A stretch of DNA of 64,000 nucleotides from Polaromonas sp. YR568. Lineage in GTDB: Bacteria; Pseudomonadota; Gammaproteobacteria; Burkholderiales; Burkholderiaceae_C. Of this stretch, positions 1 to 7,500 are shown piece by piece; the stretch's first letter is position 1; each line of letters starts with the position of its first letter. Made by a program: the position numbers and the translations under genes. Location: NCBI GenBank assembly GCA_945878995.1, contig CAMCUN010000005.1:1-64000 (forward strand), read 5' to 3'. The notes beneath the pieces were generated by a model that was not told where the DNA came from, did no database searches, and saw only the letters and a list, made by a program, of their open reading frames with translations.

Positions 1-977
1 CTGATGCTGCTGCTGGCGCTCAGGCGGATCACGCCGCCTTTGTCCGTCATGCCGTCGGCTTGCAAGCTGCCGGTGTGGCGCACCACGCCGCCCAAAATCT
101 GGTTGGCCGCCTGGGCCGACAAAATGATCAAGCCGCCTGGGGCCTGCACCGCGCGGCCGTTTTCCACCAGGGCCGCGACGGTGGCGGGGGTGACGATCAC
201 GTTGGCCAAGCCGCCCTGGCCGTTGAACTGCATCTCAAAGGCTTCGCCGGCGGCCAGGGCCACCGTGCCCATGCGGGCAACAACGATGCCGCTGTTGCGC
301 ACCTCGGGCGCGAGCAGCGCCACGTAGCCGCCGATTGCGGCCGTGATGCTGCCCTCGTTGACCACCTTGCCGGTGGCGCCGTTGCGGCTGAAATGGAGCT
401 TGCCGGCCATGAAGTCGGCGTCGGTGATGCTGTGGGTGGTGGCCACCAAGGAGCCGACATCAACCCGCGCGGTCGGCGAAAAGTACACACCGGCTGGGTT
501 GCTCAGCACCACCTGGCCGTTGGCGTTGATCTGGCCAAAAATCTGGCTGGCCCGCTCGCCCTGGATGCGGTTGAGCAAGATGCTGCTGGACGAGGGCTGG
601 ACGATGTTGACCTTGGCTTGCGCGCCCACGTCAAAGCTTTGCCAGTTGATCGCCGCCCGGTTGCTGCCCTGGGTGATGGCCATGACCGAGCCCGACTGCG
701 AGATGCTGGCTTGGCCTGCGGCCACTTGGCCACCGATGGGCAATTGGGTGCTGGCGGGGGTTTGGGCCAGAGAAGGTGTCCAAATAGACATCAATCCAGC
801 CATGAGCAAGGCACTGTGGACAGGGCGCAACACCCAGAGGGCATTCAAGACACTGCCAAAGGCCGAGCGGCTGCCGTCGGACACGCCAGAGGACTGGCCG
901 CACGACTTGGTGATCTCTGCGACCGCAATGAATTGGCCGCTGGTGCGACTCCAAAGAACCCGATGAATCTTGTTCAT
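1..977 (-). CDS. Two-partner-secretion exoprotein (filamentous haemagglutinin-like), N-terminal part
   Basis: About 325 residues are visible; the frame has no stop and leaves the window at its left edge. It begins with an extended signal peptide (start MNKIHRVLWS, the ESPR type typical of autotransporter and TPS exoproteins), then a hydrophobic stretch ending near SLAQT (residue 72). A TPS secretion domain follows, with NRIQG at 136-140, a Q/N-rich segment and NPAGVYF at 160-166, a variant of the family NPNGI motif. The domain is recognised by an outer-membrane TpsB transporter, which is not in the window. The rest of such proteins is usually a long beta-helical adhesin or contact toxin; which one cannot be told here. 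No clear ribosome binding site is seen before the ATG at 977. Confidence 0.9.
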   Translation of the reverse strand, partial: MNKIHRVLWSRTSGQFIAVAEITKSCGQSSGVSDGSRSAFGSVLNALWVLRPVHSALLMAGLMSIWTPSLAQTPASTQLPIGGQVAAGQASISQSGSVMAITQGSNRAAINWQSFDVGAQAKVNIVQPSSSSILLNRIQGERASQIFGQINANGQVVLSNPAGVYFSPTARVDVGSLVATTHSITDADFMAGKLHFSRNGATGKVVNEGSITAAIGGYVALLAPEVRNSGIVVARMGTVALAAGEAFEMQFNGQGGLANVIVTPATVAALVENGRAVQAPGGLIILSAQAANQILGGVVRHTGSLQADGMTDKGGVIRLSASSSI

Positions 978-1172
978 GATTGAGTGCCCACGCGAGAGCT
1001 AGTACATAAAAAATGACAATCAACGAGGCTACTGGATTTAACGGATGGGCTCGATGACAAAACCGTCATCAAACGCCTGTCTGCGCGGCTCCATCACCCC
1101 GCTGCGGCGCCATTTGCACCAAATCGGTTCGCCATGGCATGGCGGTCCCCAGTTGCGCGCCAAAAGAGTGCG

Positions 1173-1672
1173 TGCTGGCACGATTGTCTCCTACAAAGAC
1201 GAGACAGCCTTCCCCTGTAGGAGCCAGCCTGCTGGCGAATGTTTGCCTGAGGTGACGCCCGTTGCCTGGCAAGATTCGCTTGCAGGCTTGTCTCCTACAA
1301 AGACAAGATGGCCTCCTTTTCCCCTGTAGGAGCCAGCCTGCTGGCGAATGTTGGCCTGCGGTGATGCTGGCTTACCGGCACGATTCGCTTGCAGGCAAGC
1401 TCCTACAAAGACGAGACAGTCTTTCCTTCCCTTGTAGGAGCCAGCCTGCTGGCGAATGTTTGCCTGAGGTGATGCTGGCTTACCGGCACGATTCGCTTGC
1501 AGGCTTGTCTCCTACAAAGACAAGATGGCCTCCTTTTCCCCCTGTAGGAGCCAGCCTGCTGGCGAATGTTTGCCTGAGGTGGTGCCTGCTTTCCGGCACG
1601 ATTCGCTTGCAGGCAAGCTCCTACAAAAACGAGACAGTTGTCCCCTGTAGGACCTGGCCTGCCGGGTCCACA
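1173..1672. repeat. REP-pair array 1 (four units)
   Basis: Four imperfect palindromes of about 83 bp at 1216-1299, 1325-1407, 1433-1516 and 1543-1625, with a degenerate right arm at 1173-1197 and a degenerate left arm at 1646-1672. Each unit starts TGTAGGAGCC and ends TCCTACA. The left arm holds a hairpin GCCAG-CCTG-CTGGC. The right arm holds GCTTG-CAGG-CAAGC in units 2 and 4, but in units 1 and 3 the second half reads CTTGT and cannot pair, so the two classes alternate. The array lies between the divergent starts of the exoprotein (977) and the ThDP enzyme (1774). No gene is seen in 978-1773; apparent open frames there are read-through of the repeats. Confidence 0.9.
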
Positions 1673-1773
1673 GCTGACAGACCTCGTGAGAGAAGTTTTT
1701 CAAGCCTGTCTGTGCGCATTGGCATGGGCTGCGGAGCCCGAGCGCAGGGCGCAGGCGCGGCACAATCTCCCGC

Positions 1774-3498
1774 ATGAGCACCACCCCCGAGCTTTTACCG
1801 GCGCAGCCTGCCGGCCACCTTCTTGTTGACTGCCTGATCGCCCAGGGCGTGAGCCACGCCTTTGGCGTGCCGGGCGAGAGCTACCTGGCCGTGCTTGACG
1901 GCCTGTACGCGCGCGCCGATCGCATTCGCTTTATCACCTGCCGGCAGGAGGGGGGTGCAGCCTTCATGGCCGAGGCGCATGGCAAGCTCACCGGCCGCCC
2001 AGGGGTGTGCATGGTCACGCGCGGGCCGGGTGCGACCAACGCCAGCATTGGCGTGCACACGGCTTTTCAAGACTCCACGCCCATGGTGCTCTTGGTGGGT
2101 GACGTGGCCAGCGACTGCCGCGACCGGGAGGCCTTTCAAGAGGTGGATTTCTTGAGCTTTTTCGGCCCCAGCACCAAGGCCTTTGCCAAGCGGGTGGAGC
2201 GCATTGACGACGCCGACCGCATCCCCGAGTACGTGGCCCGCGCCTTTGCCACCGCCATGAACGGGCGGCCCGGCCCGGTGGTGTTGGTGCTGCCCGAGGA
2301 CATGCTGACCCAGCCCACCCGTGCCCAGCCCTTGGCGCGGGTAGAAGCGGTGCAAGCCTGGAGCGACCCGGGCAGCTTGCGCACCTTGCGCAGCATGCTG
2401 CTGGCCTCAGAGCGCCCGCTGGTGCTGGCCGGCGGCAGCGGCTGGACACCGCAGGCCGCCCAAGCCCTGCAGCGCTTTGCCGAGAACTGGCGCTTGCCGG
2501 TGGCCAACGCCTTTCGTTTCCAGGACACCTTTGACAACCACCACCCGCTCTATGCGGGCGAGGTGGGCATTGGCCTGAACCCCAAATTGGCCGAACGCGT
2601 GCGCCAGTGCGATTTGCTGCTGGCCATTGGCCCGCGCTTGGGCGAGATGACCACCGGCAGCTACACCTTGCTCAAGCCGCCCAAGCTGGCGCAAAAGCTG
2701 GTGCACATTCACGCCAGCGCTGAAGAGCTGAACCGTGTGTACCAAGCGGACTTGGCCATCAATGCGACCATGAACGCGGCCGCCCGCTCGCTGGAGGTGC
2801 TCAGTGCGCCCAACGAGGTGGCCTGGGAAGACTGGACGCGACTAGCCCACACCGATTACCTGGCCAACCTGCAGCCGCCACCGGCGGGCACCTGGCCGGG
2901 CGAGATTGACATGCCCGCCATCGTGGCGCTGCTGCAAAAGCACCTGCCTACTGATGCGGTTCTGACCAACGGCGCGGGCAACTTTGCCAGCTGGACGCAC
3001 CGCTTCTTTAAGCACCACGGCCTGGCCAAAGGCCATAAAACGCAGCTGGCGCCCACCGTGGGTGCCATGGGCTACGGCGTGCCTGCGGGCATTGCGGCGG
3101 CGCTGACCACCGGCCGGCTGGCGCTGACCATGGCCGGCGATGGCGACTTTTTGATGAACGGCCAAGAACTGGCCACCGCCGTGCAGCACGGGGGCAAAAG
3201 CATCATCGTGCTGCTCAACAACGGCATGTACGGGACCATCCGCATGCACCAAGAGCGCGAGTACCCGCAGCACCAAAGCGGATCGCTGCTGCACAACCCC
3301 GACTTTGTGGCCCTGGCCCAGGCCTATGGCTATGCCGCCACCCGCATCACGCGCACCGAAGAATTTGAAGCTGCGCTCCTGGCGGCGCTGGCCCGCGAGC
3401 AGGGCAGCTTGCTGGAGGTGATGCTCAGCCCCGAGGTCATCACCACGCGCGGCACGCTCAGTGCCATCACGCAGCAGGCGCTGGCCCAAGGGCGCTGA
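1774..3498 (+). CDS. Thiamine-diphosphate-dependent enzyme, acetolactate synthase-like
   Basis: 574 residues, the usual length for the AHAS/POX/BFDC superfamily, in three domains. The N-terminal PYR domain has the cofactor-activating glutamate (E59 in CRQEGG) and the GPGATN signature; the middle domain binds nucleotide or FAD in relatives; the C-terminal PP domain has GDGDF near 454 and the NN pair near 481, forming the ThDP/Mg motif. Family members carry out 2-keto acid decarboxylation or carboligation. It stands alone with no small regulatory subunit (IlvH) beside it, so a biosynthetic acetolactate synthase is less likely than a catabolic or carboligating enzyme. The substrate cannot be assigned. 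The ATG at 1774 is chosen because homology begins at once, though no good Shine-Dalgarno is seen. Confidence 0.85.
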   Translation: MSTTPELLPAQPAGHLLVDCLIAQGVSHAFGVPGESYLAVLDGLYARADRIRFITCRQEGGAAFMAEAHGKLTGRPGVCMVTRGPGATNASIGVHTAFQDSTPMVLLVGDVASDCRDREAFQEVDFLSFFGPSTKAFAKRVERIDDADRIPEYVARAFATAMNGRPGPVVLVLPEDMLTQPTRAQPLARVEAVQAWSDPGSLRTLRSMLLASERPLVLAGGSGWTPQAAQALQRFAENWRLPVANAFRFQDTFDNHHPLYAGEVGIGLNPKLAERVRQCDLLLAIGPRLGEMTTGSYTLLKPPKLAQKLVHIHASAEELNRVYQADLAINATMNAAARSLEVLSAPNEVAWEDWTRLAHTDYLANLQPPPAGTWPGEIDMPAIVALLQKHLPTDAVLTNGAGNFASWTHRFFKHHGLAKGHKTQLAPTVGAMGYGVPAGIAAALTTGRLALTMAGDGDFLMNGQELATAVQHGGKSIIVLLNNGMYGTIRMHQEREYPQHQSGSLLHNPDFVALAQAYGYAATRITRTEEFEAALLAALAREQGSLLEVMLSPEVITTRGTLSAITQQALAQGR

Positions 3499-3522
3499 GG
3501 CCTGGGCGCTCAGCATTCAGAT

Positions 3523-3558
3523 AAAAAAAAGCCGTCGGACCCGAGGGTCGCGACGGCT
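3523..3558 (-). terminator. Intrinsic terminator, minus strand
   Basis: AGCCGTCG (3530-3537) pairs perfectly with CGACGGCT (3551-3558), extended inside by GACC/GGTC with one bulged base. On the minus strand the stem is followed by an eight-T run (plus-strand A run at 3523-3530). There is no T run on the plus side, so it ends minus-strand transcription, not the ThDP gene. Confidence 0.85.
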
Positions 3559-3690
3559 GAACTTCATCAGGATTTGAAAAACGCAAATCAAATCATGTCT
3601 TTGGCGGCTCGGGGTGCGGACAGCCACGATGGAGGGGCTGAAAACCACGTTTGGGCACCCGGCAAAGTGTCTATTTGTCAATACTAGACC
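3523..3690 (-). ncRNA. Candidate small RNA with an exposed CCUCC loop
   Basis: Read on the minus strand, this stretch forms a closed stem GGGTGC (3660-3655) with GCACCC (3617-3612). It encloses a hairpin CAGCC/GGCTG whose ten-base loop reads CCTCCATCGT, so an anti-Shine-Dalgarno CCUCC would be exposed. It finishes with a strong intrinsic terminator (3523-3558). No convincing protein frame lies on this strand. A TTGACA (3681-3676) and a TAGTAT (3686-3681) occur near the presumed 5' end, but neither has a properly spaced partner, so the 5' boundary is a guess. A structured RNA ending in a strong terminator with no gene upstream is best explained as an sRNA; it could instead be a long untranslated tail. 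Confidence 0.45.
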
Positions 3691-3743
3691 CAGACCGGGG
3701 CTCTCCATCTAGTGTTTAACCCGAAATCGGGCCGCTCAGCGGA

Positions 3744-3749
3744 TATACT
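3744..3749 (+). promoter_or_regulatory. Probable -10 box of tRNA-Pro
   Basis: TATACT matches the sigma-70 -10 consensus at five of six positions and lies ten bases before the mature 5' end of tRNA-Pro. No good -35 box is found at the right spacing. Confidence 0.4.
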
Positions 3750-3759
3750 ATTTGCTCGT

Positions 3760-3836
<77 letters not shown>

Positions 3837-3851
3837 ACCAACACATCAATC

Positions 3852-3876
3852 AAAGCCCGCCTGCCGGGCTTTTTTT
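3852..3876 (+). terminator. Intrinsic terminator after tRNA-Pro
   Basis: AAAGCCCG pairs with CGGGCTTT across a five-base loop and is followed by a T run ending at 3876. It separates tRNA-Pro from tRNA-Arg, so the two are probably transcribed independently. Confidence 0.85.
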
Positions 3877-3914
3877 GCGGCCAAAACAAGGGTTTTGGCT
3901 AAGATATAGGTCTT

Positions 3915-3991
<77 letters not shown>

Positions 3992-4241
3992 CATTCAACC
4001 TAAATCCGGCAGTTGGGCGCGGCCGAGGGGCTGACGAAGCAGGTCTCTGGCTAGGCGCGAGTGCCCCCCCGGACTGCCTGTCCGGGGGATGCGAGCAACA
4101 ACGCCAGAGGCCTGAAGCGGCAGACCTGCGGCCGTGCAGCGCTTTCACCCATGAGGTGAAGGTCGTCGTGTGCGCAAGTGTTTGATTCATCAAGTGTTTC
4201 AAGCGGAAGCAAGCGGCCAACTGCCGGGTTTAGGTTCAATG
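3992..4241. mobile_element. 250-bp inverted-repeat element beside tRNA-Arg (MITE-like)
   Basis: 25-bp terminal inverted repeats at 3992-4016 and 4217-4241 match at 23 positions; the shared core is close to CTAAATCCGGCAGTTGG. The interior has no convincing gene and is itself folded. A perfect nine-pair hairpin CCCCCGGAC/GTCCGGGGG lies at 4066-4088, and outer complementary blocks such as GCAGGTCT (about 4039) and AGACCTGC (about 4122) lie around it. This is the architecture of a non-autonomous transposable element. The right end contains the ATG of the next gene. No clear target duplication is seen, and an unrecognised structured RNA remains possible. Confidence 0.45.
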
Positions 4242-4568
4242 CTCAGAGAATCGCAACAGGCCCCTGAGGCCGAGTCGGCCTTCACCCAAAAAACCGTGGA
4301 CTTTGCTTCCACCCACATCGTCCGTCGAGCCATTGATGTCACCGCAAAAACCCTGGACACTCAGATACTGTCCATGCAGTCAGCGGCACGAGAAATTTTC
4401 ATCAAGGCGTTTCACCCTGTTGTGAATCAAGTGTTGGCTGAATTGGCGCATCTGGCGCGGCTGGCTCAGCCCCGAAGGAACCCCTGGGTGCCCTGGCTGA
4501 CGCACGGTGCGGCATTTGTCACCGGCGCTGCGCTGACCTGGCTGGTGGCGGCGATCTGGGTCAGATGA
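4239..4568 (+). CDS. Hypothetical protein with a C-terminal membrane anchor
   Basis: 109 residues from the ATG inside the right terminal repeat of the preceding element. The body is predicted mostly helical and soluble, with many Ala, Gln and Glu. The last 20 or so residues form one hydrophobic segment (about 87-106, ending AAIWVR), as in tail-anchored proteins. I recognise no family. Its end overlaps the convergent higA stop by eight bases. A longer frame from 4170 exists, but that part would come from the repeat element. Confidence 0.5.
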   Translation: MLRESQQAPEAESAFTQKTVDFASTHIVRRAIDVTAKTLDTQILSMQSAAREIFIKAFHPVVNQVLAELAHLARLAQPRRNPWVPWLTHGAAFVTGAALTWLVAAIWVR

Positions 4569-4986
4569 AGACCGCCGCCGAAACACCAAAGCGCTTGGCC
4601 AGAGCCTTGGACTGACGCGCGTTGATCTGACGGCGCCCCTTCAGTATCTCGCTCACCACCGACTGTGTGCCCAGCTCCGGAGCCAGGTCCGCTTGCTTCA
4701 GCGCGTGCTGCTCCATGAGAAAGCGCAGCACCTGAGCGGGCTCTGCATCGGGCAACGCGTGGTGCTGGCTCTCATAGTCTTCGATCAGTTGGCCCAAGAG
4801 TTCCAGCATGTCGGCCAGTTCGTGTTCCTCGTCGTCGCCCACCACGTCAAGAAGCTGGTTCATGAAGCTGACGGCACGTTCGTAATCGGCCTGCGAGTGA
4901 ATCGCAGCCAGGCGCACCGGCAACGCGCTTTGAAGGGCGTTCCAGGCCGGGCCAAGGGTCTTGGGGTTGAAGGCGACTGCGGTCAT
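4561..4986 (-). CDS. higA: HigA-type antitoxin with helix-turn-helix
   Basis: 141 residues. The N-terminal half is acidic and helical and is expected to wrap the toxin; the C-terminal half (about 85-141) is a Cro/C1-type helix-turn-helix with HALKQADLAPELGTQSVVSEIL as the DNA-contact region (recognition helix around QSVVSEIL). It starts two bases after the higB stop on the same strand, the toxin-first order typical of hig loci. Together with HigB it should bind the palindrome at 5291-5313 and repress the operon. Confidence 0.85.
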   Translation of the reverse strand: MTAVAFNPKTLGPAWNALQSALPVRLAAIHSQADYERAVSFMNQLLDVVGDDEEHELADMLELLGQLIEDYESQHHALPDAEPAQVLRFLMEQHALKQADLAPELGTQSVVSEILKGRRQINARQSKALAKRFGVSAAVFI

Positions 4987-4988
4987 GT

Positions 4989-5285
4989 TTAGCGACTCCT
5001 TTGCGCTTTGTTCCAGTGGTCGTACTCGGTGTGTGTGAAGACTTCGCGGATGTACAGCTTTTGCCGGTTGTAGTGAATGACGGTGATGATGCGAAAGTGG
5101 TTTCCAGCGATGTCGAATACCGTGTAAGGGTCCACGTAGTCGGCCGTGTTGAACGTCTTTTTGACCTCCGACAGGTTCTGAAAGTTCGCGGTACTCACTA
5201 ATTGGTGCCACGCCAGCATGGGCTCCCGTGCCCGTGGATGCCTGAGACCAAAGTCGGTCAAGGCTTTGTTGGAAATCACGTGCAT
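4989..5285 (-). CDS. higB: HigB-type mRNA interferase toxin
   Basis: 98 residues from ATG (MHVISNKALTDF), of the RelE-like HigB family. The characteristic features are YTVFDIAGNHFRI near the middle and a basic/aromatic C-terminal region with HTEYDHWNK. Such toxins cleave mRNA on the ribosome and are neutralised by HigA, encoded next. The longer frame starting at 5324 would run across the operator and is rejected. Only five bases separate the operator from this ATG and no Shine-Dalgarno is visible, so the transcript may be leaderless or nearly so. Confidence 0.85.
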   Translation of the reverse strand: MHVISNKALTDFGLRHPRAREPMLAWHQLVSTANFQNLSEVKKTFNTADYVDPYTVFDIAGNHFRIITVIHYNRQKLYIREVFTHTEYDHWNKAQRSR

Positions 5286-5290
5286 GAAGT

Positions 5291-5313
5291 AAGTATCGCA
5301 TTTTGCGATACTT
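5291..5313. promoter_or_regulatory. higBA operator palindrome
   Basis: Perfect inverted repeat: AAGTATCGCA, a three-base TTT spacer, then TGCGATACTT. It lies immediately upstream of higB, where it would overlap the promoter (GATACT as a possible -10). This fits autoregulation by HigA. Confidence 0.75.
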
Positions 5314-5951
5314 CTGTATGTCACTTGAGGAAAGATCAGGTGGTGGGCTCAGTGTTTGTCGATTCAGACAGAGCGCTGGACGCCACGAAACGGAGAGACT
5401 CTCCATGCACTCGATGTTCTGATGACCATCAGCCCAAAACCCATCAACATGAACGATTTCAGTGCCATCGTCATTATCTGATTCAATGTTTTTGGATGCG
5501 CTGATACGGATGCCGGAAGCAGCCCATGTGTCGCGAGCTAAAACGCACGAAAAACGCGCCTCTAACCACCGACCCGCGACCGGTTTTTCCGCCGCATTGG
5601 AACAAGCAAGGCAACACGCTAAAAACCAAACACCAAAAAATTCAGTGCCCATGCTGCCTCCATTGATTTGTTTGAATTCCTCCGGGGCCACAACGAATGC
5701 TTAGTCCGGGCATGTTCAACGTTGCCGCCAAACTCTCTGTTTCAGGGCTGGGTCTGAGCCGGCCAAGCAGGGCTGCGGTCTCAAAGCCTTAAAAACTTCT
5801 TGTCAAAAGGCTCAAGCTTGGTTGGCACTTGAGCCTTTGCCTTGCCGCAGCCATCGTCTCGCCTTGATGGCTGACACGCAAGCGTCAGTGCGGCGGCTGG
5901 GCAAGTGGGGCTGAGGCGGTCACCATGACTTTGTTTACATGACTGGGCCTG
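5314..5951. other. Gap with no confident gene; one stem-loop
   Basis: No gene is supported. On the minus strand an ATG at 5652 follows a good GGAGG and opens with a hydrophobic, Cys-containing stretch (GVWFLACCLAC). Its frame runs without its own stop into higA, so it is not called as a gene. A perfect 11-bp stem AAAGGCTCAAG/CTTGAGCCTTT with an 11-base loop sits at 5806-5837. It could be a weak terminator reading leftward; the T run is poor. Confidence 0.4.
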
Positions 5952-6471
5952 ATGAGCAATCCCCTGACTTCGCCTTTGTTTGACGCCGACACGCTGAAAT
6001 TTTTGCAGCAGGTGTTCAAGTGGGTGCGCAGCGGTGTTGTCGTTTCGCTGGCGCCTATGTGGGCCGCTGGCTTGCCGCTCAAGCTGCGCAATGAGCAAGG
6101 CGATAGCCTGCTGATATTGCCCGCCTACCACGGCCTCCCGGCCTTGGCGCATCTGTTGCTGGACACAGGCGCAGACTCGGACATGGTCAACGACCGGGGC
6201 CAAATTGCGCTGGGCGCGGCCGCTTTCAAAGGCGATGTGCAAGTGGCGCAGCAGTTGCTAGACCATAGCGCGCTGGCCGACAGCCCGCCCGGCGGGCGAA
6301 CAGCTTTGATGATTGCCGCCATGTTCAATGGCCTGGACACCATGGCTTTGCTGCGCCAACGCGGTGCCGACCCTTGGGCGCACGACCCTGGGGACTCACC
6401 GCCTTGCGGGCCACTGAAAAATTGGTGCGCAGGAGGCAACGCAGCTGCTCAGGGGCTGGACAGTGGGCTGA
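5952..6471 (+). pseudogene. Ankyrin-repeat protein, disrupted by two one-base shifts
   Basis: The first 146 or so codons encode ankyrin repeats (for example the units around LLILPAYHGLPALAHLLLDTGAD and TALMIAAMFNGLDTMALLRQRGAD). After codon GAC-CCT at 6389 the frame loses sense. Adding one G in the run 6390-6393 and another in GG at 6424-6425 restores a clean repeat (LTALRATEKLGAQEA) and a TGA at 6469-6471, 12 bases before the convergent LysR stop. Both lesions lie in short G runs, so sequencing error is as likely as true decay. Unrepaired, the frame continues antisense through the LysR gene to 6785, which is implausible. Confidence 0.7.
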
Positions 6472-6482
6472 GCCCGCGTGGT

Positions 6483-7388
6483 TTAGCCTTGTGCAAACAG
6501 CTCAAAAAACAGCCCCCGCAGCCATTGGTTGGCTGCATCGCCATGAAAACGCGCATGCCAAAAGGCGTGAATGGCGGCCTCGGGCAGCGGGGCAGGGTGG
6601 GGGGCGATGTGCAGCCCAAAGGGCTCGGTCATGCACTGGGCCAGGCGTTCTGGGACCGTGGCCATGAGCTCGCTGGTCTGCAAAATGTGGCCAATGGCCA
6701 CAAAGTGCGGCACCGACAGCCGCACGTCACGCGCAATGCCCAGGGCCTGAAGCAGCTCGTCTACCTCGTGGTGGCCGGTGCCTGAGGAGACCACCACCAC
6801 ATGCTCGGCCGCTGAAAACTCTTTCAAGCCCAGTGGCCCACCCGCCAGCTTGTGGCCTTGCCTGAACAGGCACACATAGCGCTGGGTGAACAGCCGCTGC
6901 TGGAAAAAACCCGCTTGCAGCTCTGGCAACAGGCCTATGGCCAGGTCCAGCCGGCCCTGGGCCAGCTCGTCTTTGAGCTGCACGGCCGTGTCGCGCACCG
7001 TGCTCAGGCGCACGCCGGGCGCGGCCTTGCGCAGGTGGGCCAGCAGGCGTGGCAAAAAGTAAATCTCGCCAATGTCGCTCATGCCCACGGTGAAGGTGCG
7101 CTCGCTGGTGGCGGGCTCAAAATGGCGTGGCTCCTGAAGCGCCGTGCGGATCAGGCCCAGGGCCTGGCCCACGGTGTGGCCCAGCTTCTCGGCATAGGGC
7201 GTGGGCACCATGCCGGCCGGGGTGCGCACAAACAGCTCGTCACCCAAGAGCTTGCGCAGCCTGGCCAGCGCATTGCTCACGGCGGGCTGCGACACGCCCA
7301 GCTTGAGCGCCACGCGCGAGACCCGGCGCTCTTGCAGCAAGTGGTTGAACACGTCCAACAGGTTCAGGTCCAGGCGTTCAGGTGTCAT
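6483..7388 (-). CDS. LysR-family regulator of the adjacent oxygenase operon
   Basis: 301 residues from ATG 7388 (MTPERLDLNLLDVF). Alternative ATGs at 7409 and 7412 add up to eight residues, but family members such as NagR/DntR begin about eight residues before the LNLL motif. The N-terminal winged helix-turn-helix contains VSQPAVSNALARLR; the rest is a periplasmic-binding-protein-like effector domain. It is transcribed away from the ring-hydroxylating oxygenase genes, the usual NagR/DntR arrangement in which an aromatic acid is the co-inducer. The divergent promoters lie in 7389-7500. Confidence 0.85.
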   Translation of the reverse strand: MTPERLDLNLLDVFNHLLQERRVSRVALKLGVSQPAVSNALARLRKLLGDELFVRTPAGMVPTPYAEKLGHTVGQALGLIRTALQEPRHFEPATSERTFTVGMSDIGEIYFLPRLLAHLRKAAPGVRLSTVRDTAVQLKDELAQGRLDLAIGLLPELQAGFFQQRLFTQRYVCLFRQGHKLAGGPLGLKEFSAAEHVVVVSSGTGHHEVDELLQALGIARDVRLSVPHFVAIGHILQTSELMATVPERLAQCMTEPFGLHIAPHPAPLPEAAIHAFWHARFHGDAANQWLRGLFFELFAQG

Positions 7389-7500
7389 GGGTCTTGCTGG
7401 GTAGATCATCATTTAAAGTGATGGTAATTATTGATCGCTTTGTATTGGATGATGACTCACACTTGCTTAACATGCGGTAACCGTTTTTATGAGGACAGCC

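Noticed and set aside
60..983. 307-codon plus-strand ORF at the left edge
   Set aside because: The minus strand carries a clear haemagglutinin TPS domain with ESPR signal; this frame is its shadow.
1262..1777. Open reading frames rich in PAGECLPEVML-HDSLAG-like repeats here and at 20.2-21.0 and 24.2-24.7 kb
   Set aside because: They are read-through translations of the REP palindromes, occur on both strands, and change frame with unit spacing; no ribosome binding site or family similarity.
3517..3708. 63-codon minus-strand ORF over the candidate sRNA
   Set aside because: No ribosome binding site or family features, and its 3' part is the terminator stem.
3992..4241. Integron attC site
   Set aside because: A GTTGGGC is present, but the matching RYYYAAC partner is absent, the length exceeds normal attC size, and no integrase or cassette context is seen.
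5300..5652. Minus-strand secreted or lipoprotein-like ORF starting at 5652 with a good GGAGG
   Set aside because: Its frame has no stop before higA, crosses the higBA operator and loses any protein-like pattern after about 60 codons; a decayed remnant is possible but not supported.
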